A stretch of 64,000 nt of DNA, taken from assembly GCA_964492545.1 (NCBI GenBank), contig CAZBKO010000001.1, forward strand, positions 22,517 to 86,516. The letters are read 5' to 3'. Origin of the DNA: RGIG1934 sp964492545 (GTDB lineage: Bacteria; Bacillota; Clostridia; Lachnospirales; Lachnospiraceae). The notes below the pieces were generated by a model that searched no databases, had not been told where the DNA came from, and saw only the letters and a list, made by a program, of their open reading frames with translations. Made by a program: the position numbers and the translations under genes. Below, one piece after another: positions 18,924 to 27,817 of the stretch (its first letter is position 1; every line of letters starts with the position of its first letter).

Positions 18924-19344
18924 ATGGCGGATAATAAAGAGTGGCAAGTAGAACTGGAAGAGTATATTCGTCAAGGGGAACCAGATGTAATAGAAAAAGT
19001 AATGCTTGGAAAACAGCAATGAAACATTTGCTACCAATTCATGGTACTTTAGAAATGCATTATGATTTGAATAACAGGTATATGCATATTGATTATGTAA
19101 GCAAAAGTGCCATTCAAAGTGCCATTCAAAGTGCCAAAATGGCACTTTGAAACTCACATTGGAAGAATTGACATTGTTGAATATTCTTAAAACGGAGCCA
19201 ACAGCAACTCAGAAGCGGATAGCGGAGCTGTCTGGAAAGTCAGAGAGAACAATCAAGCGTAGAACAGTCGAATTACAAGAGAAAGGTTACATTTGTCGTG
19301 AAAATGGTAAGCGTAATGGAAAATGGAATATTTTGATTGATTGA
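18924..19344 (+). pseudogene. Remnants of a Fic-family-like gene
   Basis: Two or three broken pieces. 18924-19022 reads MADNKEWQVELEEYIRQGEP and stops 12 residues later; from memory this resembles the N-terminus of Clostridia Fic/DOC proteins. Around 19080 IDYVSKSAIQSAIQSA follows in another frame, carrying a short tandem repeat (about 19106-19133, unit near AAAGTGCCATTC). 19147-19344 is open and encodes a winged-helix tail (TQKRIAELSGKSERTIKRR, then ICRENGKRNGKW). The central Fic catalytic region is absent. A DUF/AlbA_2-type regulator is the alternative source. Confidence 0.5.
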
Positions 19345-19350
19345 GAGTAT

Positions 19351-19875
19351 TTACATCCACCCGGCCATAACCACACTTGCCACAATCCCGGCAAATGTGG
19401 CAAACAGAGCACCGGTCAGGGTCCATCGTGTCTTAGTGACTTTAACTGTCATGAAGTAGACGGACATAGTGTAGAATATCGTTTCAGTGCATGACATAGC
19501 GATTGAAAGAATCAAACCCTCGTAAGAATCAGGACCATAGTTTTTAAAAATATCAAGAACAAGTCCTGTAGCGGCGGAAGAGGAAAACATTTTAATAATA
19601 AATGCAGGGATAACTGCGGCAGGGATGTGCAAAATACCTGCACATTTGGCGAACTGATCAGTTAAAAAGGAAAGCAGCCCGGAAGAGCTTACAGCACCCA
19701 CACCAATCATCAGACCGACCATGGTTGGAAGTATTTTAAAAACAGTCATCACCCCATCCTTAGCCCCAAAAACAAAATCATCATATACAGCATTTTTATT
19801 AAGAATGGAATATCCAACAATGCAGAAAATAGTTAATGGAATTACAGCTTGAGAAATATAGTTCAAAAGATACAT
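19351..19875 (-). CDS. spmB: Spore maturation protein B
   Basis: A 174-residue membrane protein partner of SpmA. Conserved pieces are IPLTIFCIVGYSILNKNAVYDDFV-type N-terminus, GAKDGVMTVFKILPTMVGLM and SSAATGLVLDIFKNYGPDS followed by SCTETIFYTMSVYF. It ends only seven bases from the Fic-like remnant and is convergent with spmA instead of following it. The start is taken as ATG 19875 (MYLLNYISQ); a GTG at 19884 is also open, and no good ribosome site is visible for either, which is odd. Confidence 0.9.
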   Translation of the reverse strand: MYLLNYISQAVIPLTIFCIVGYSILNKNAVYDDFVFGAKDGVMTVFKILPTMVGLMIGVGAVSSSGLLSFLTDQFAKCAGILHIPAAVIPAFIIKMFSSSAATGLVLDIFKNYGPDSYEGLILSIAMSCTETIFYTMSVYFMTVKVTKTRWTLTGALFATFAGIVASVVMAGWM

Positions 19876-19918
19876 AAACACCACAATTGGAGATAATTTA
19901 GTACAATATATTCAATTA

Positions 19919-19947
19919 TTGACTAATATATTCAAAAATGCTAGAAT
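19919..19947 (+). promoter_or_regulatory. Promoter of the dlt-like operon
   Basis: TTGACT (19919-19924), 17 bases, TAGAAT (19942-19947), 38 bases before the dltA start. It lies in the short divergent region between spmB and dltA. Confidence 0.7.
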
Positions 19948-19985
19948 TAGCAAGATACCGTACAATAGTGTAAATGGAGGATAAA

Positions 19986-21506
19986 ATGAAGAGAACAGTT
20001 TTGGATTTTCTTGATAAGTCAACAGCAGACTTTCCGGAAAAAATAGCATTTGCAGATCAGAATAATTCAGTTACTTATGCAAAATTAAGTGAACTGGCAA
20101 AAATAATAGGAAGTAATATTAACAAGGCTTTACCAGATTGCAGCAGAAAGCCGGTAGTTGTATTTATAGATAGAGATATAGAAAGTCTTATAGCATTTAT
20201 GGGTGTGGTTGAAAGTGGTAATTTCTACGTGCCGGTTGACAGATTGATGCCGGTCAGCAGAATTGAACTCATATTCAACACGCTAAGTCCTGTGGGTGTA
20301 ATAATGAACGAAAAAGATGCTCAGATATTAGAGCAGATTAATTATAAGGGTGCAGAATTCCTTTATGACGAGATTATTACAGGAGAAATAGAAGAAGAAA
20401 AGCTCGTACTTGTACGAGACAATATGCTTGATACTGACCCTTTATATGCCATATTTACATCGGGCTCAACAGGTGTTCCAAAGGGCGTAGTAGTTGGAAA
20501 TCATTCTGTAATCGATCTTGTGGACAATTTTAGAGAAGAATTTGATTTTGATGAGACAAGAGTATTTGGTAATCAGGCACCATTTGATTTTGATGTATCA
20601 GTAAAGGACATATATTCAACGCTCAGAAATGGGGCAACACTATATGTAGTACCAAAGGTACTTTTTATTGCGCCGGCTAAGCTCATATCATATTTGAATG
20701 ATCATAAGATAAATACAATAATCTGGGCAGCTTCAGCACTAAGAATTATTGAGAATCTTAAGGCATTTAAGAAGCAGCTTCCGGAATATCTAAGATCAGT
20801 TATGTTTTCAGGCGAGATTATGTCCAATAAGGTACTCAATTATTGGAGAACTAATCTTCCGGAGGTACAGTATGTTAATCTGTACGGACCAACAGAGATA
20901 ACATGTAATTGTACATTTTACAAAGTCGACAGACCATATCAGGATGATGAGACACTTCCAATAGGCGTTCCATTTAAGAATACAGGAATTGTTTTATTGG
21001 ATGAGGATAAGCCTGTAGAAGCCGGAAAAACAGGAGAAATATGTGTTACTGGTTCATCGCTGGCTCTTGGATATTACAACAATCCTGAGAAGACAGCGGA
21101 GGCATTCTGCCAGAATCCTATCAACACAGTTTATCCGGAAAAAATATATAGAACAGGCGACCTTGGCTATTTCAATGAAGAAGGACAGCTTATGTTTGTA
21201 TCTAGAAAGGATTATCAGATTAAGCATATGGGTCATAGAATTGAGCTCGGCGAAATCGAAGTAATTGCAAATGCATTATCATATATTGATGCAGCGTGCT
21301 GTGTGTATGACGATAAGAAAGAGAAAATAGTAATGTTCTATCAGTCAGCAGAAGAGTGCGACAAGAAGATACTAACAGACCTTGGAACAAGTCTTCCAAA
21401 GTATATGTTCCCTAACAGGCTTATGCATTTTGAAGCACTTCCAATGACTAAGAATGGCAAGATAGATAGAGTAAGTCTTAAGAAAGAGTATATTGAAAAT
21501 GTATAA
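19986..21506 (+). CDS. dltA: D-alanine--carrier protein ligase-like adenylation enzyme
   Basis: A 506-residue ANL-family enzyme. It shows the ATP loop IFTSGSTGVPKGVVVGNHS, FQAPFDFDVSVKD-type core, YGPTEITCN, YRTGDLG and the C-terminal lysine region MTKNGKIDRVSLK. Order and length fit DltA, which activates D-alanine and loads it on the DltC carrier. The amino acid is not proven; the carrier, MBOAT and SGNH genes downstream support a dlt-type pathway. The ORF opens at 19974, but GGAGG there is the ribosome site for ATG 19986 (MKRTVLDFLDKS). It overlaps the next gene by eight bases. Confidence 0.85.
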   Translation: MKRTVLDFLDKSTADFPEKIAFADQNNSVTYAKLSELAKIIGSNINKALPDCSRKPVVVFIDRDIESLIAFMGVVESGNFYVPVDRLMPVSRIELIFNTLSPVGVIMNEKDAQILEQINYKGAEFLYDEIITGEIEEEKLVLVRDNMLDTDPLYAIFTSGSTGVPKGVVVGNHSVIDLVDNFREEFDFDETRVFGNQAPFDFDVSVKDIYSTLRNGATLYVVPKVLFIAPAKLISYLNDHKINTIIWAASALRIIENLKAFKKQLPEYLRSVMFSGEIMSNKVLNYWRTNLPEVQYVNLYGPTEITCNCTFYKVDRPYQDDETLPIGVPFKNTGIVLLDEDKPVEAGKTGEICVTGSSLALGYYNNPEKTAEAFCQNPINTVYPEKIYRTGDLGYFNEEGQLMFVSRKDYQIKHMGHRIELGEIEVIANALSYIDAACCVYDDKKEKIVMFYQSAEECDKKILTDLGTSLPKYMFPNRLMHFEALPMTKNGKIDRVSLKKEYIENV

Positions 21507-22302
21507 GATAGAATCTTTTGAACAGTATAGAAGTATAGTCAAGGCATTTAAGGCAGCCCATTCTCCGGCAGCCACCAATTGCTACTTTATGCCAAATGAA
21601 GTCAAGAAATATATTGAGAAGTCTAAGCTGTATTACAGCGAATATGATGAGCTTCTGTGCATATATGTAGTTGAGAAAGAGTATGATCATTTATATTATT
21701 ATTGTGCTGCTGATTCAGAACCATTAATAGCAAAGGAAGATAAGACAATAGTTCTTGATTTTGTTACAAGAAAAGAAAAAGAAGAACTTCTAAAGAAGGA
21801 AGAGCTTAGATTTTCAAATGCCGGTTTTGAAAGATACAAATACTATATAAGAATGAGTAGAGCTGTTGAGACTGAGGCTGTTAGCTGTAAATACACCCTT
21901 GGATATGGTGACACAGTCTACAGCAGTGATATAAGAAGACTGTGGGAAAACAGTCTGGATGCATTAAGTACACCGCTTCCCTCAGAAGAAGAAATGGATG
22001 AGATGATTAAGAGTGAAACAGTTTACTATATGCTGGACGGCGAAAAGATTATAGCAGCTGTATATATGGATGTTTCAGGCAAGAACTGCCTGCTGCAGCA
22101 CATATCGGTGGATAATTCCTACAGAAAACAGGGACTTGGTAAGATAATGCTGAAATATGCGTTTAATATGGTAAGCTCACACAAAAGCGTTTCTTCATGT
22201 AATTTGTGGGTGGATATTGATAACACTCCGGCTTTTAACATGTATAAAAAGAATGGATTTACAGAAGATGGGCTAGTTTCTATACAGTATTTATATAAAT
22301 AA
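21499..22302 (+). CDS. GNAT-family acetyltransferase within the dlt-like operon
   Basis: A 267-residue protein. The C-terminal half is a GNAT fold: ISVDNSYRKQGLGKIMLKYA is the acetyl-CoA loop (RKQGLGK) and NTPAFNMYKKNGFTEDG the last conserved element. The N-terminal half (YKIESFEQYRSIVKAFKAAH onward) is not recognised. The start ATG 21499 lies inside the dltA end, so the two are translationally coupled. A GNAT gene is not part of the standard dltABCD operon, so it may add a second acyl group or modify the same substrate (inference). Confidence 0.8.
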   Translation: MYKIESFEQYRSIVKAFKAAHSPAATNCYFMPNEVKKYIEKSKLYYSEYDELLCIYVVEKEYDHLYYYCAADSEPLIAKEDKTIVLDFVTRKEKEELLKKEELRFSNAGFERYKYYIRMSRAVETEAVSCKYTLGYGDTVYSSDIRRLWENSLDALSTPLPSEEEMDEMIKSETVYYMLDGEKIIAAVYMDVSGKNCLLQHISVDNSYRKQGLGKIMLKYAFNMVSSHKSVSSCNLWVDIDNTPAFNMYKKNGFTEDGLVSIQYLYK

Positions 22303-22367
22303 AGTTTACAAAAAAATGTTAAGATGTTAAAATTGATTATAAAAATACAATAGAAAGGTGAATAGTG

Positions 22368-22598
22368 ATGAAAGAACAGTTAATGGAAATATTAAAGGAC
22401 TTACGTCCAGAGGTTGATTTTGAAAATGAAACACAGCTTATCGATGGTGGTGTACTTGATTCATTTGATATTGTGTCATTAATCGCAGAACTCAATGAAA
22501 CATTCGAAATTGAAATCAACGTTGAAGATTTATTACCAGAGAACTTTAACAGCGTTAGCGCTATGATGGAATTAATTGAGAAGCTTGAAAATGAATAA
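22368..22598 (+). CDS. dltC: Acyl/D-alanyl carrier protein
   Basis: A 76-residue four-helix carrier protein. The phosphopantetheine serine is in GVLDSFDIVSLI. Acidic composition and length fit DltC or ACP; the position between dltA- and dltB-like genes favours DltC. It would carry D-alanine (or another acyl group) as a thioester to the MBOAT transferase. Start ATG 22368 follows AAAGGTG; a GTG one codon upstream is also open. A 62-base gap separates it from the GNAT gene. Confidence 0.87.
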   Translation: MKEQLMEILKDLRPEVDFENETQLIDGGVLDSFDIVSLIAELNETFEIEINVEDLLPENFNSVSAMMELIEKLENE

Positions 22599-22612
22599 GT
22601 AATTGTTGCGGT

Positions 22613-22634
22613 AGAACCTTTGAAAGAAGGTTCT
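22613..22634 (+). other. Hairpin between carrier and MBOAT genes
   Basis: AGAACCTT (22613-22620) pairs with AAGGTTCT (22627-22634). The following sequence ATCTGTATGTTT is a poor U tract, so this is more likely an RNA-stability element or weak attenuator that sets the high carrier-protein yield than a full terminator (inference). Confidence 0.5.
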
Positions 22635-22716
22635 ATCTGTATGTTTACAGAATAGATAATTATGACATGTTTTATACATTTACAAATATTTATATAAAAG
22701 AATAATGAGGTAAAAA

Positions 22717-24315
22717 ATGAACTTTGTATCGATAAATTTCCTGTTGTTCATAATGGGGATTATATGTATTTATTTTATTATGCCTAAAAGGTATCAATGG
22801 ATAGTATTGTTGGCAGCCAGCTATACTTTCTTTTTTTTGACGAGCACATATTTAATTGTATTCCTGATGGCGAATACAGCAGTTGCTTTTTGTGCAGGAC
22901 TTATACTTGAAAAGATTAACAAGGGAACCACGGCATATCTTGCTGAACACAAAGCAGAATTAACAAGAGAGCAGAGAGTTGGATATAAGAAGATTCAGAC
23001 TAAGAAGAAGAAAAGAATAGTTGCAGTAAGCGTTGTAATTAATCTTGGAATACTTGTTATACTTAAGTATTCAGGCTTCCTTGGAATGAATATCAATGGA
23101 ATACTCGGACATTTTGGAATGCATGTTGATATTCCAAGCCTGAATTACCTTCTTCCTATTGGTATATCATTTTATACACTTCAGTCAATTGGATACATTA
23201 TTGACATTTACAGAAGTAAATATGACGCAGACAGAAATATATGCAAATTTGCTTTATTTATGTCTTTTTTTCCACAGATTATTCAGGGACCAATTGCAAG
23301 ACATGATCAGCTTGCTCATCAGCTTTACGAGGGACATTCATTTAATTATGCAAGAATGACTCAGGGTGCACAGCTTATTTTATGGGGCTTTATGAAGAAG
23401 CTTCTCGTTGCAGACAGAATAGCAATAATGGTAAATGAAATATTTGATAATTATACAGAGTATCACGGCATACTTTTATTCCTTGCAGGTGTAACATATG
23501 GATTGCAGGTATATTGTGATTTCTCAGGTGGAATGGACATTGCGCGAGGCGTTTCACAGATATTTGGAATTGAGCTTGAGCTTAACTTTGAGAGACCATA
23601 CTTTGCCAAGTCAGTTTCGGAATTCTGGAGAAGATGGCATATTACACTGGGAAGCTGGATGAGAGATTACATTTTCTATCCATTATCATTATCTAAACAG
23701 TTTGGTTCACTTTCAAAGAAGACAAGAAAAATTCTTGGAAATTATATAGGAAAGAAGCTTCCAACTTTCCTTTCTATGTTCATTGTATTCCTTTTCGTAG
23801 GTGTGTGGCATGGATCGAGTTGGAAATATGTAGCATATGGTCTTTGGAATGGTATCATAATCGTTTCCAGTATTTTGCTTGAGCCTTATTATGAAAAGCT
23901 TGCAAAGAAGCTTGGAATTAAGACAGACTGCTTTAGCTGGAGCTTTTTCCAGATGCTCAGAACATTTTTCTTATGCAGCCTTGGAAGACTTTTTTCCAGA
24001 GCAGGTTCAGCTACAATAGCTGCCAAAATGTTTATTGGTTCGTTTAAAGACTTTAACCCATGGGTATTATTTGATGGTACGATATTCAGCCTTGGACTTG
24101 ATTTGAGTGATTTCGTAATTATAGCCATAATGCTTATTGTACTTGTTGTTGTAGGTGTTATGCAGGAAAAAGGCATGCATATTCGCGAAACCATTGCCCA
24201 GCAGAATCTCTATTTTAGATGGATGATATTCCTTGGTGCCATTGCGTTTTTGGTTATTTATGGAGTGTATGGACCAGGCTACTCTGCAACAGAATTCATA
24301 TACAAACAGTTTTAG
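22717..24315 (+). CDS. dltB: MBOAT O-acyltransferase (DltB-like)
   Basis: A 532-residue multi-pass membrane protein. MBOAT motifs are YLLPIGISFYTLQSIGYIID, FFPQIIQGPIARHDQL, VYCDFSGGMDIARG, VSEFWRRWHITLGSWMRDYI and FLFVGVWHGSSWKY, with the catalytic His in VWHG. It passes an acyl or D-alanyl group across the membrane from the carrier protein. AlgI-type alginate acetylases share these motifs, but the adenylation and carrier genes next to it favour the DltB role. At 532 residues it is longer than classical DltB (about 400), with an extra charged stretch near residues 65-105. Confidence 0.88.
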   Translation: MNFVSINFLLFIMGIICIYFIMPKRYQWIVLLAASYTFFFLTSTYLIVFLMANTAVAFCAGLILEKINKGTTAYLAEHKAELTREQRVGYKKIQTKKKKRIVAVSVVINLGILVILKYSGFLGMNINGILGHFGMHVDIPSLNYLLPIGISFYTLQSIGYIIDIYRSKYDADRNICKFALFMSFFPQIIQGPIARHDQLAHQLYEGHSFNYARMTQGAQLILWGFMKKLLVADRIAIMVNEIFDNYTEYHGILLFLAGVTYGLQVYCDFSGGMDIARGVSQIFGIELELNFERPYFAKSVSEFWRRWHITLGSWMRDYIFYPLSLSKQFGSLSKKTRKILGNYIGKKLPTFLSMFIVFLFVGVWHGSSWKYVAYGLWNGIIIVSSILLEPYYEKLAKKLGIKTDCFSWSFFQMLRTFFLCSLGRLFSRAGSATIAAKMFIGSFKDFNPWVLFDGTIFSLGLDLSDFVIIAIMLIVLVVVGVMQEKGMHIRETIAQQNLYFRWMIFLGAIAFLVIYGVYGPGYSATEFIYKQF

Positions 24316-24327
24316 GAGGTGGGCATA

Positions 24328-25917
24328 ATGAAAATAAAGAAAATAATTTCGCCAATATGCTTTTTAGTAATTCTTGTATTTATGCTCCATCAGCTTACCA
24401 CAATATTTTATCCGGTAAGTGCAACATATGCATCCTTTGAGACATATGATAAGCAGGAGAAGAATACAGTTCAGGTGCTCGCACTTGGAACGAGTTCAAC
24501 ATATAACGCATGGATAGTTCCACAGGTATGGGGTGAAGGCGGTATTGCAATGTATACACTTGCAACATCTGCACAGCCATTTGGACTAACAACTGAGATA
24601 ATAGATCAGGCTTTGGAAACACAGAGCCCCGACATAATTCTTATAGATTTACACGGATTCAGAAGCCAGACATATAATTACAAAGCTGCAAGAGTCAGAC
24701 CATTGACGGATAATTTCAGCCTTATAAACAGATTTAGATATTTAAATGGAATGATAGAGGAAGCGTCAGATTATGCCGAGGAGACAGAACATAAACTGGC
24801 GTTGAAGAATGATGATTATTCATATTATTTTCCTTTAATAAAATATCACTCAAGATGGAAAGAAGGTCTTGAGAAAGACAGCTTCGTCGGACAGGATAGT
24901 GAGTACATGGGATATTACAATGTACTTGGAAATCAGAACGTAGAGAAAACTGTTGTGACAGCTGATATGGGAAAAATTCTTGATTCTCAGCAAAAGGCAC
25001 TTACAGACCTTATTGAATACGGAAAAAAATGTGATGCAAAATTAGTTTTCACATGTGTGCCATCACAGCTTAACTATGAAGAGCAGATTGAGATAAATGT
25101 TGCCATATATCAGCTTGAACAGGCCGGATATCCTGTATTAAATATGAATACTGATAAAATGTATGACGAGCTTGGAATCAATTTTGCCAAGGATTTAAGA
25201 GACAGAAATCATCTTAATATATATGGCTCTGAGAAGGTAACAAAATATCTTATTAACTACCTGAATGACAATTATGATTTGTCAGATCATCGAAATGATT
25301 CTAAGTACAGTAACTGGGATACATCATGGAAGAAGTATCAGGATGGTTACGAGGATATAATAAAGGCACAGACCCGAGAACCTAAGCTAAACAGGACAGA
25401 ATCCATTGATTATGATACAATAAAGGTTATATGGAACAGAGTAAACTGTGCTGATGGATACCTTGTATTTAAGAAGGTAGACAAGAAGTGGGAGCAGATT
25501 GCTGTTGTGGATAATAGTCAGATTAATTATTATTGTGATAAGGTTGAGACAGGTGTGGAAAATACGTACACTGTTAAATCATATAAGAAAATTGGAAATA
25601 AGACTATTATAAGTGGATATGATAAGGCAGGAATTACCGGAAAGAGCGTCACATCAATACCATATCTCATAAATGTAGATTATTCAAATGGTAAGGCAAT
25701 AATAGAATGGTCCCATGTAAATGGAGCAGATGGTTTTTATGTATATAAGAAAGATGGAGTGAAATTCGATCAGGTGGCAGATATAAATGATGGAACTGCT
25801 CGTTCATACGAAGTTACAGAAAATGGAATCTACACCATCAAATCATACAAAATGGTAAATGGTAAAAAAGTAGATGGCAAATATGATGAATCAGGCATTG
25901 AAGTAACAATAAAGTAA
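24328..25917 (+). CDS. DltD/SGNH-like secreted esterase-transferase with two FN3-like domains
   Basis: A 529-residue protein with an N-terminal membrane anchor (IISPICFLVILVFMLHQL). The SGNH block I appears as VLALGTSSTYNAW and the Asp/His block as DLRDRNHLNIYGSEK, so residues about 50-330 are a DltD-like extracellular domain. Residues about 355-529 form two tandem fibronectin type III-like domains (VIWNRVNCADGYLVFKKVD and IIEWSHVNGADGFYVYKKD), absent from classical DltD. They may hold the enzyme to the wall glycan. Start ATG 24328 is eight bases after AGGAGG. Confidence 0.82.
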   Translation: MKIKKIISPICFLVILVFMLHQLTTIFYPVSATYASFETYDKQEKNTVQVLALGTSSTYNAWIVPQVWGEGGIAMYTLATSAQPFGLTTEIIDQALETQSPDIILIDLHGFRSQTYNYKAARVRPLTDNFSLINRFRYLNGMIEEASDYAEETEHKLALKNDDYSYYFPLIKYHSRWKEGLEKDSFVGQDSEYMGYYNVLGNQNVEKTVVTADMGKILDSQQKALTDLIEYGKKCDAKLVFTCVPSQLNYEEQIEINVAIYQLEQAGYPVLNMNTDKMYDELGINFAKDLRDRNHLNIYGSEKVTKYLINYLNDNYDLSDHRNDSKYSNWDTSWKKYQDGYEDIIKAQTREPKLNRTESIDYDTIKVIWNRVNCADGYLVFKKVDKKWEQIAVVDNSQINYYCDKVETGVENTYTVKSYKKIGNKTIISGYDKAGITGKSVTSIPYLINVDYSNGKAIIEWSHVNGADGFYVYKKDGVKFDQVADINDGTARSYEVTENGIYTIKSYKMVNGKKVDGKYDESGIEVTIK

Positions 25918-25950
25918 TAGACTAGATACTTATTAAAGGAGATGCACATT

Positions 25951-27774
25951 ATGCTTAGCAAAATAAAAAAATGCATTAAAGGGGCAATTATAATTATATG
26001 GAAAATATTGAGAAAGCTTCATATTATCAGCGATTATACATTTAGAGGTTTAATGCTGCATTTCACTGATGAGTATAAGTTTTTAACCATATCAGAATAC
26101 TTTGACAAGAAATGGTATGTAAATGAATATCCGGATGTTGCGATTAATCCGACTCAGCACTATATGAAGTTTGGTTTCAAGGAGGGCAAGAATCCAAGCC
26201 CATTATTTGACGGTAAAGCATATCTTGAAGCACTGACAGATATAAGAGAGCTTAGAGTTAATCCATTGCTTGATTTAGAAATGTGCGGATTAAGAGAGAG
26301 AAGACCATGTCCGTCGGTAACTAACTTCTGGGGCTTTCATGAATGTGCTGGAAGAAAATATATAGTACTCTCTTCAGTATTGAAGGAAATAACCGTTAAA
26401 TACAATGAAGATGTAATGGAAAATGTAGAACTGGATGATTCAGCATCAGACTTTTTCAGAAGATATATTTTAAAAGAATTTTCTGAAAACACATATATGT
26501 ATGATGTTACAGATAAACCATTCAAATATGGAAACGAAATCAAGGTTGAAACAGAGCTAAACATTCCAATGTATATATTAACACTGTTCGTATGGTCAAG
26601 CTTTTCATATAAGCTTGTGTTATCTGATAAGAAATATTTTGCAGTTAATAAAAACCGAATTATTGTTACAGATAAGAATGCATTTATGGCCCATTACACA
26701 TCATTGTGTAATCCACAGCAGAGACAGTGCCTTGAATATATGAGCAAGCTTACTGACAAGGATAAAGACATAACATTGTTTTCTGAATTTAGAAATATCG
26801 CAAATGACAACACATGGCAGGTGTTCACAGAAGCACTTAAGCATGATGAAAATTGTTATTTTGTGACAGGTCAGATGAGATATGACAGTGAAACAGACGC
26901 AGAGATTAAAAAGCACCTGATAGTTTACAACAGCGAAGAGCATCTCAATGCATTTATGCATGCGAAGAAAATATTCTGCAGCTGGACACTTTCAGATGTA
27001 GTTCCAACAATATTTAAGCATGAATTTTTTGCATATCCATTCATAACAGATAATTGGTATTATTGTCCACATGGAATATCATATGATAAAAATTCATATT
27101 TCCTGACACCGATATTCTTAAGTCAGCCAAAGAAAGTATATTGTTGTTCAGAAAATGAAAAGAATTATTTTGAAAATAAATGCGGTCTTAAAAACATACA
27201 TGTACTTGGATATCCTAGAATGGACAAGTGGGGAAAAGCTACAGATAATGATATTTTATTTGATTTCACATATAGAAAGCAGTACGAAGAGGAATACTTT
27301 GAGGTTATAGCTAAGGTGGTTAAGGCTGTGCGAGAAAAATATGCAGACAGAAATATTTACTACCTGTTCCATCCGGCTATCAGCTATAAGAATCAGGATA
27401 AGATTATGGAGATGATTGGAGATGAGAGCATTTCTTATGCACATGCATCTGACCAAAAATCATTTAATGAATGGTTTAATAACTGCAAATATCTTATAAC
27501 AGATTATTCTTCAGTTGCATATGATTTTGCATACAAAGAAGATTCTGTAAGTATTTACTATCTGGAAGAAGGCTTTACTGAAAATCATTATGAACTTTAC
27601 GATGAATTCTATGAAAAGAATTGCGGAGTTATAGTTAAGTCACCGGAAGAATTGATTGAAGTTCTTGGTGAGGACATGGATTTGACGGATGTCAACAATA
27701 GAACAGAAAACTTTTTCAAATATATAGATCATAACAATACATCAAGAGTTTACGAAGATGCATTTGTAGAATAA
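25951..27774 (+). CDS. TagF-like CDP-glycerol glycerophosphotransferase
   Basis: A 607-residue protein. Residues about 35-100 contain glycosyltransferase-associated repeats (YVNEYPDVAINPTQHYMKFG, then EGKNPSPLF). The C-terminal half is the TagF/TagB domain: CSWTLSDVVPTIF, YYCPHGISYD, VLGYPRMDKWG, YLFHPAISYKNQDK and LITDYSSVAYDFAY. Such enzymes transfer glycerol phosphate (or ribitol phosphate) from a CDP donor onto a wall polymer. No TagD cytidylyltransferase is seen in the window. Start ATG 25951 behind AAAGGAG. Probably decorates or extends the polymer made by the genes downstream. Confidence 0.83.
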   Translation: MLSKIKKCIKGAIIIIWKILRKLHIISDYTFRGLMLHFTDEYKFLTISEYFDKKWYVNEYPDVAINPTQHYMKFGFKEGKNPSPLFDGKAYLEALTDIRELRVNPLLDLEMCGLRERRPCPSVTNFWGFHECAGRKYIVLSSVLKEITVKYNEDVMENVELDDSASDFFRRYILKEFSENTYMYDVTDKPFKYGNEIKVETELNIPMYILTLFVWSSFSYKLVLSDKKYFAVNKNRIIVTDKNAFMAHYTSLCNPQQRQCLEYMSKLTDKDKDITLFSEFRNIANDNTWQVFTEALKHDENCYFVTGQMRYDSETDAEIKKHLIVYNSEEHLNAFMHAKKIFCSWTLSDVVPTIFKHEFFAYPFITDNWYYCPHGISYDKNSYFLTPIFLSQPKKVYCCSENEKNYFENKCGLKNIHVLGYPRMDKWGKATDNDILFDFTYRKQYEEEYFEVIAKVVKAVREKYADRNIYYLFHPAISYKNQDKIMEMIGDESISYAHASDQKSFNEWFNNCKYLITDYSSVAYDFAYKEDSVSIYYLEEGFTENHYELYDEFYEKNCGVIVKSPEELIEVLGEDMDLTDVNNRTENFFKYIDHNNTSRVYEDAFVE

Positions 27775-27817
27775 ATGATAAATGTTAAGTGCACAGAGAA
27801 AGGCAAGGCGAAATACC

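Noticed and set aside
19106..19133. Short tandem repeat as part of a CRISPR array
   Set aside because: Only two or three short units with no spacers; it is inside a decayed coding sequence.
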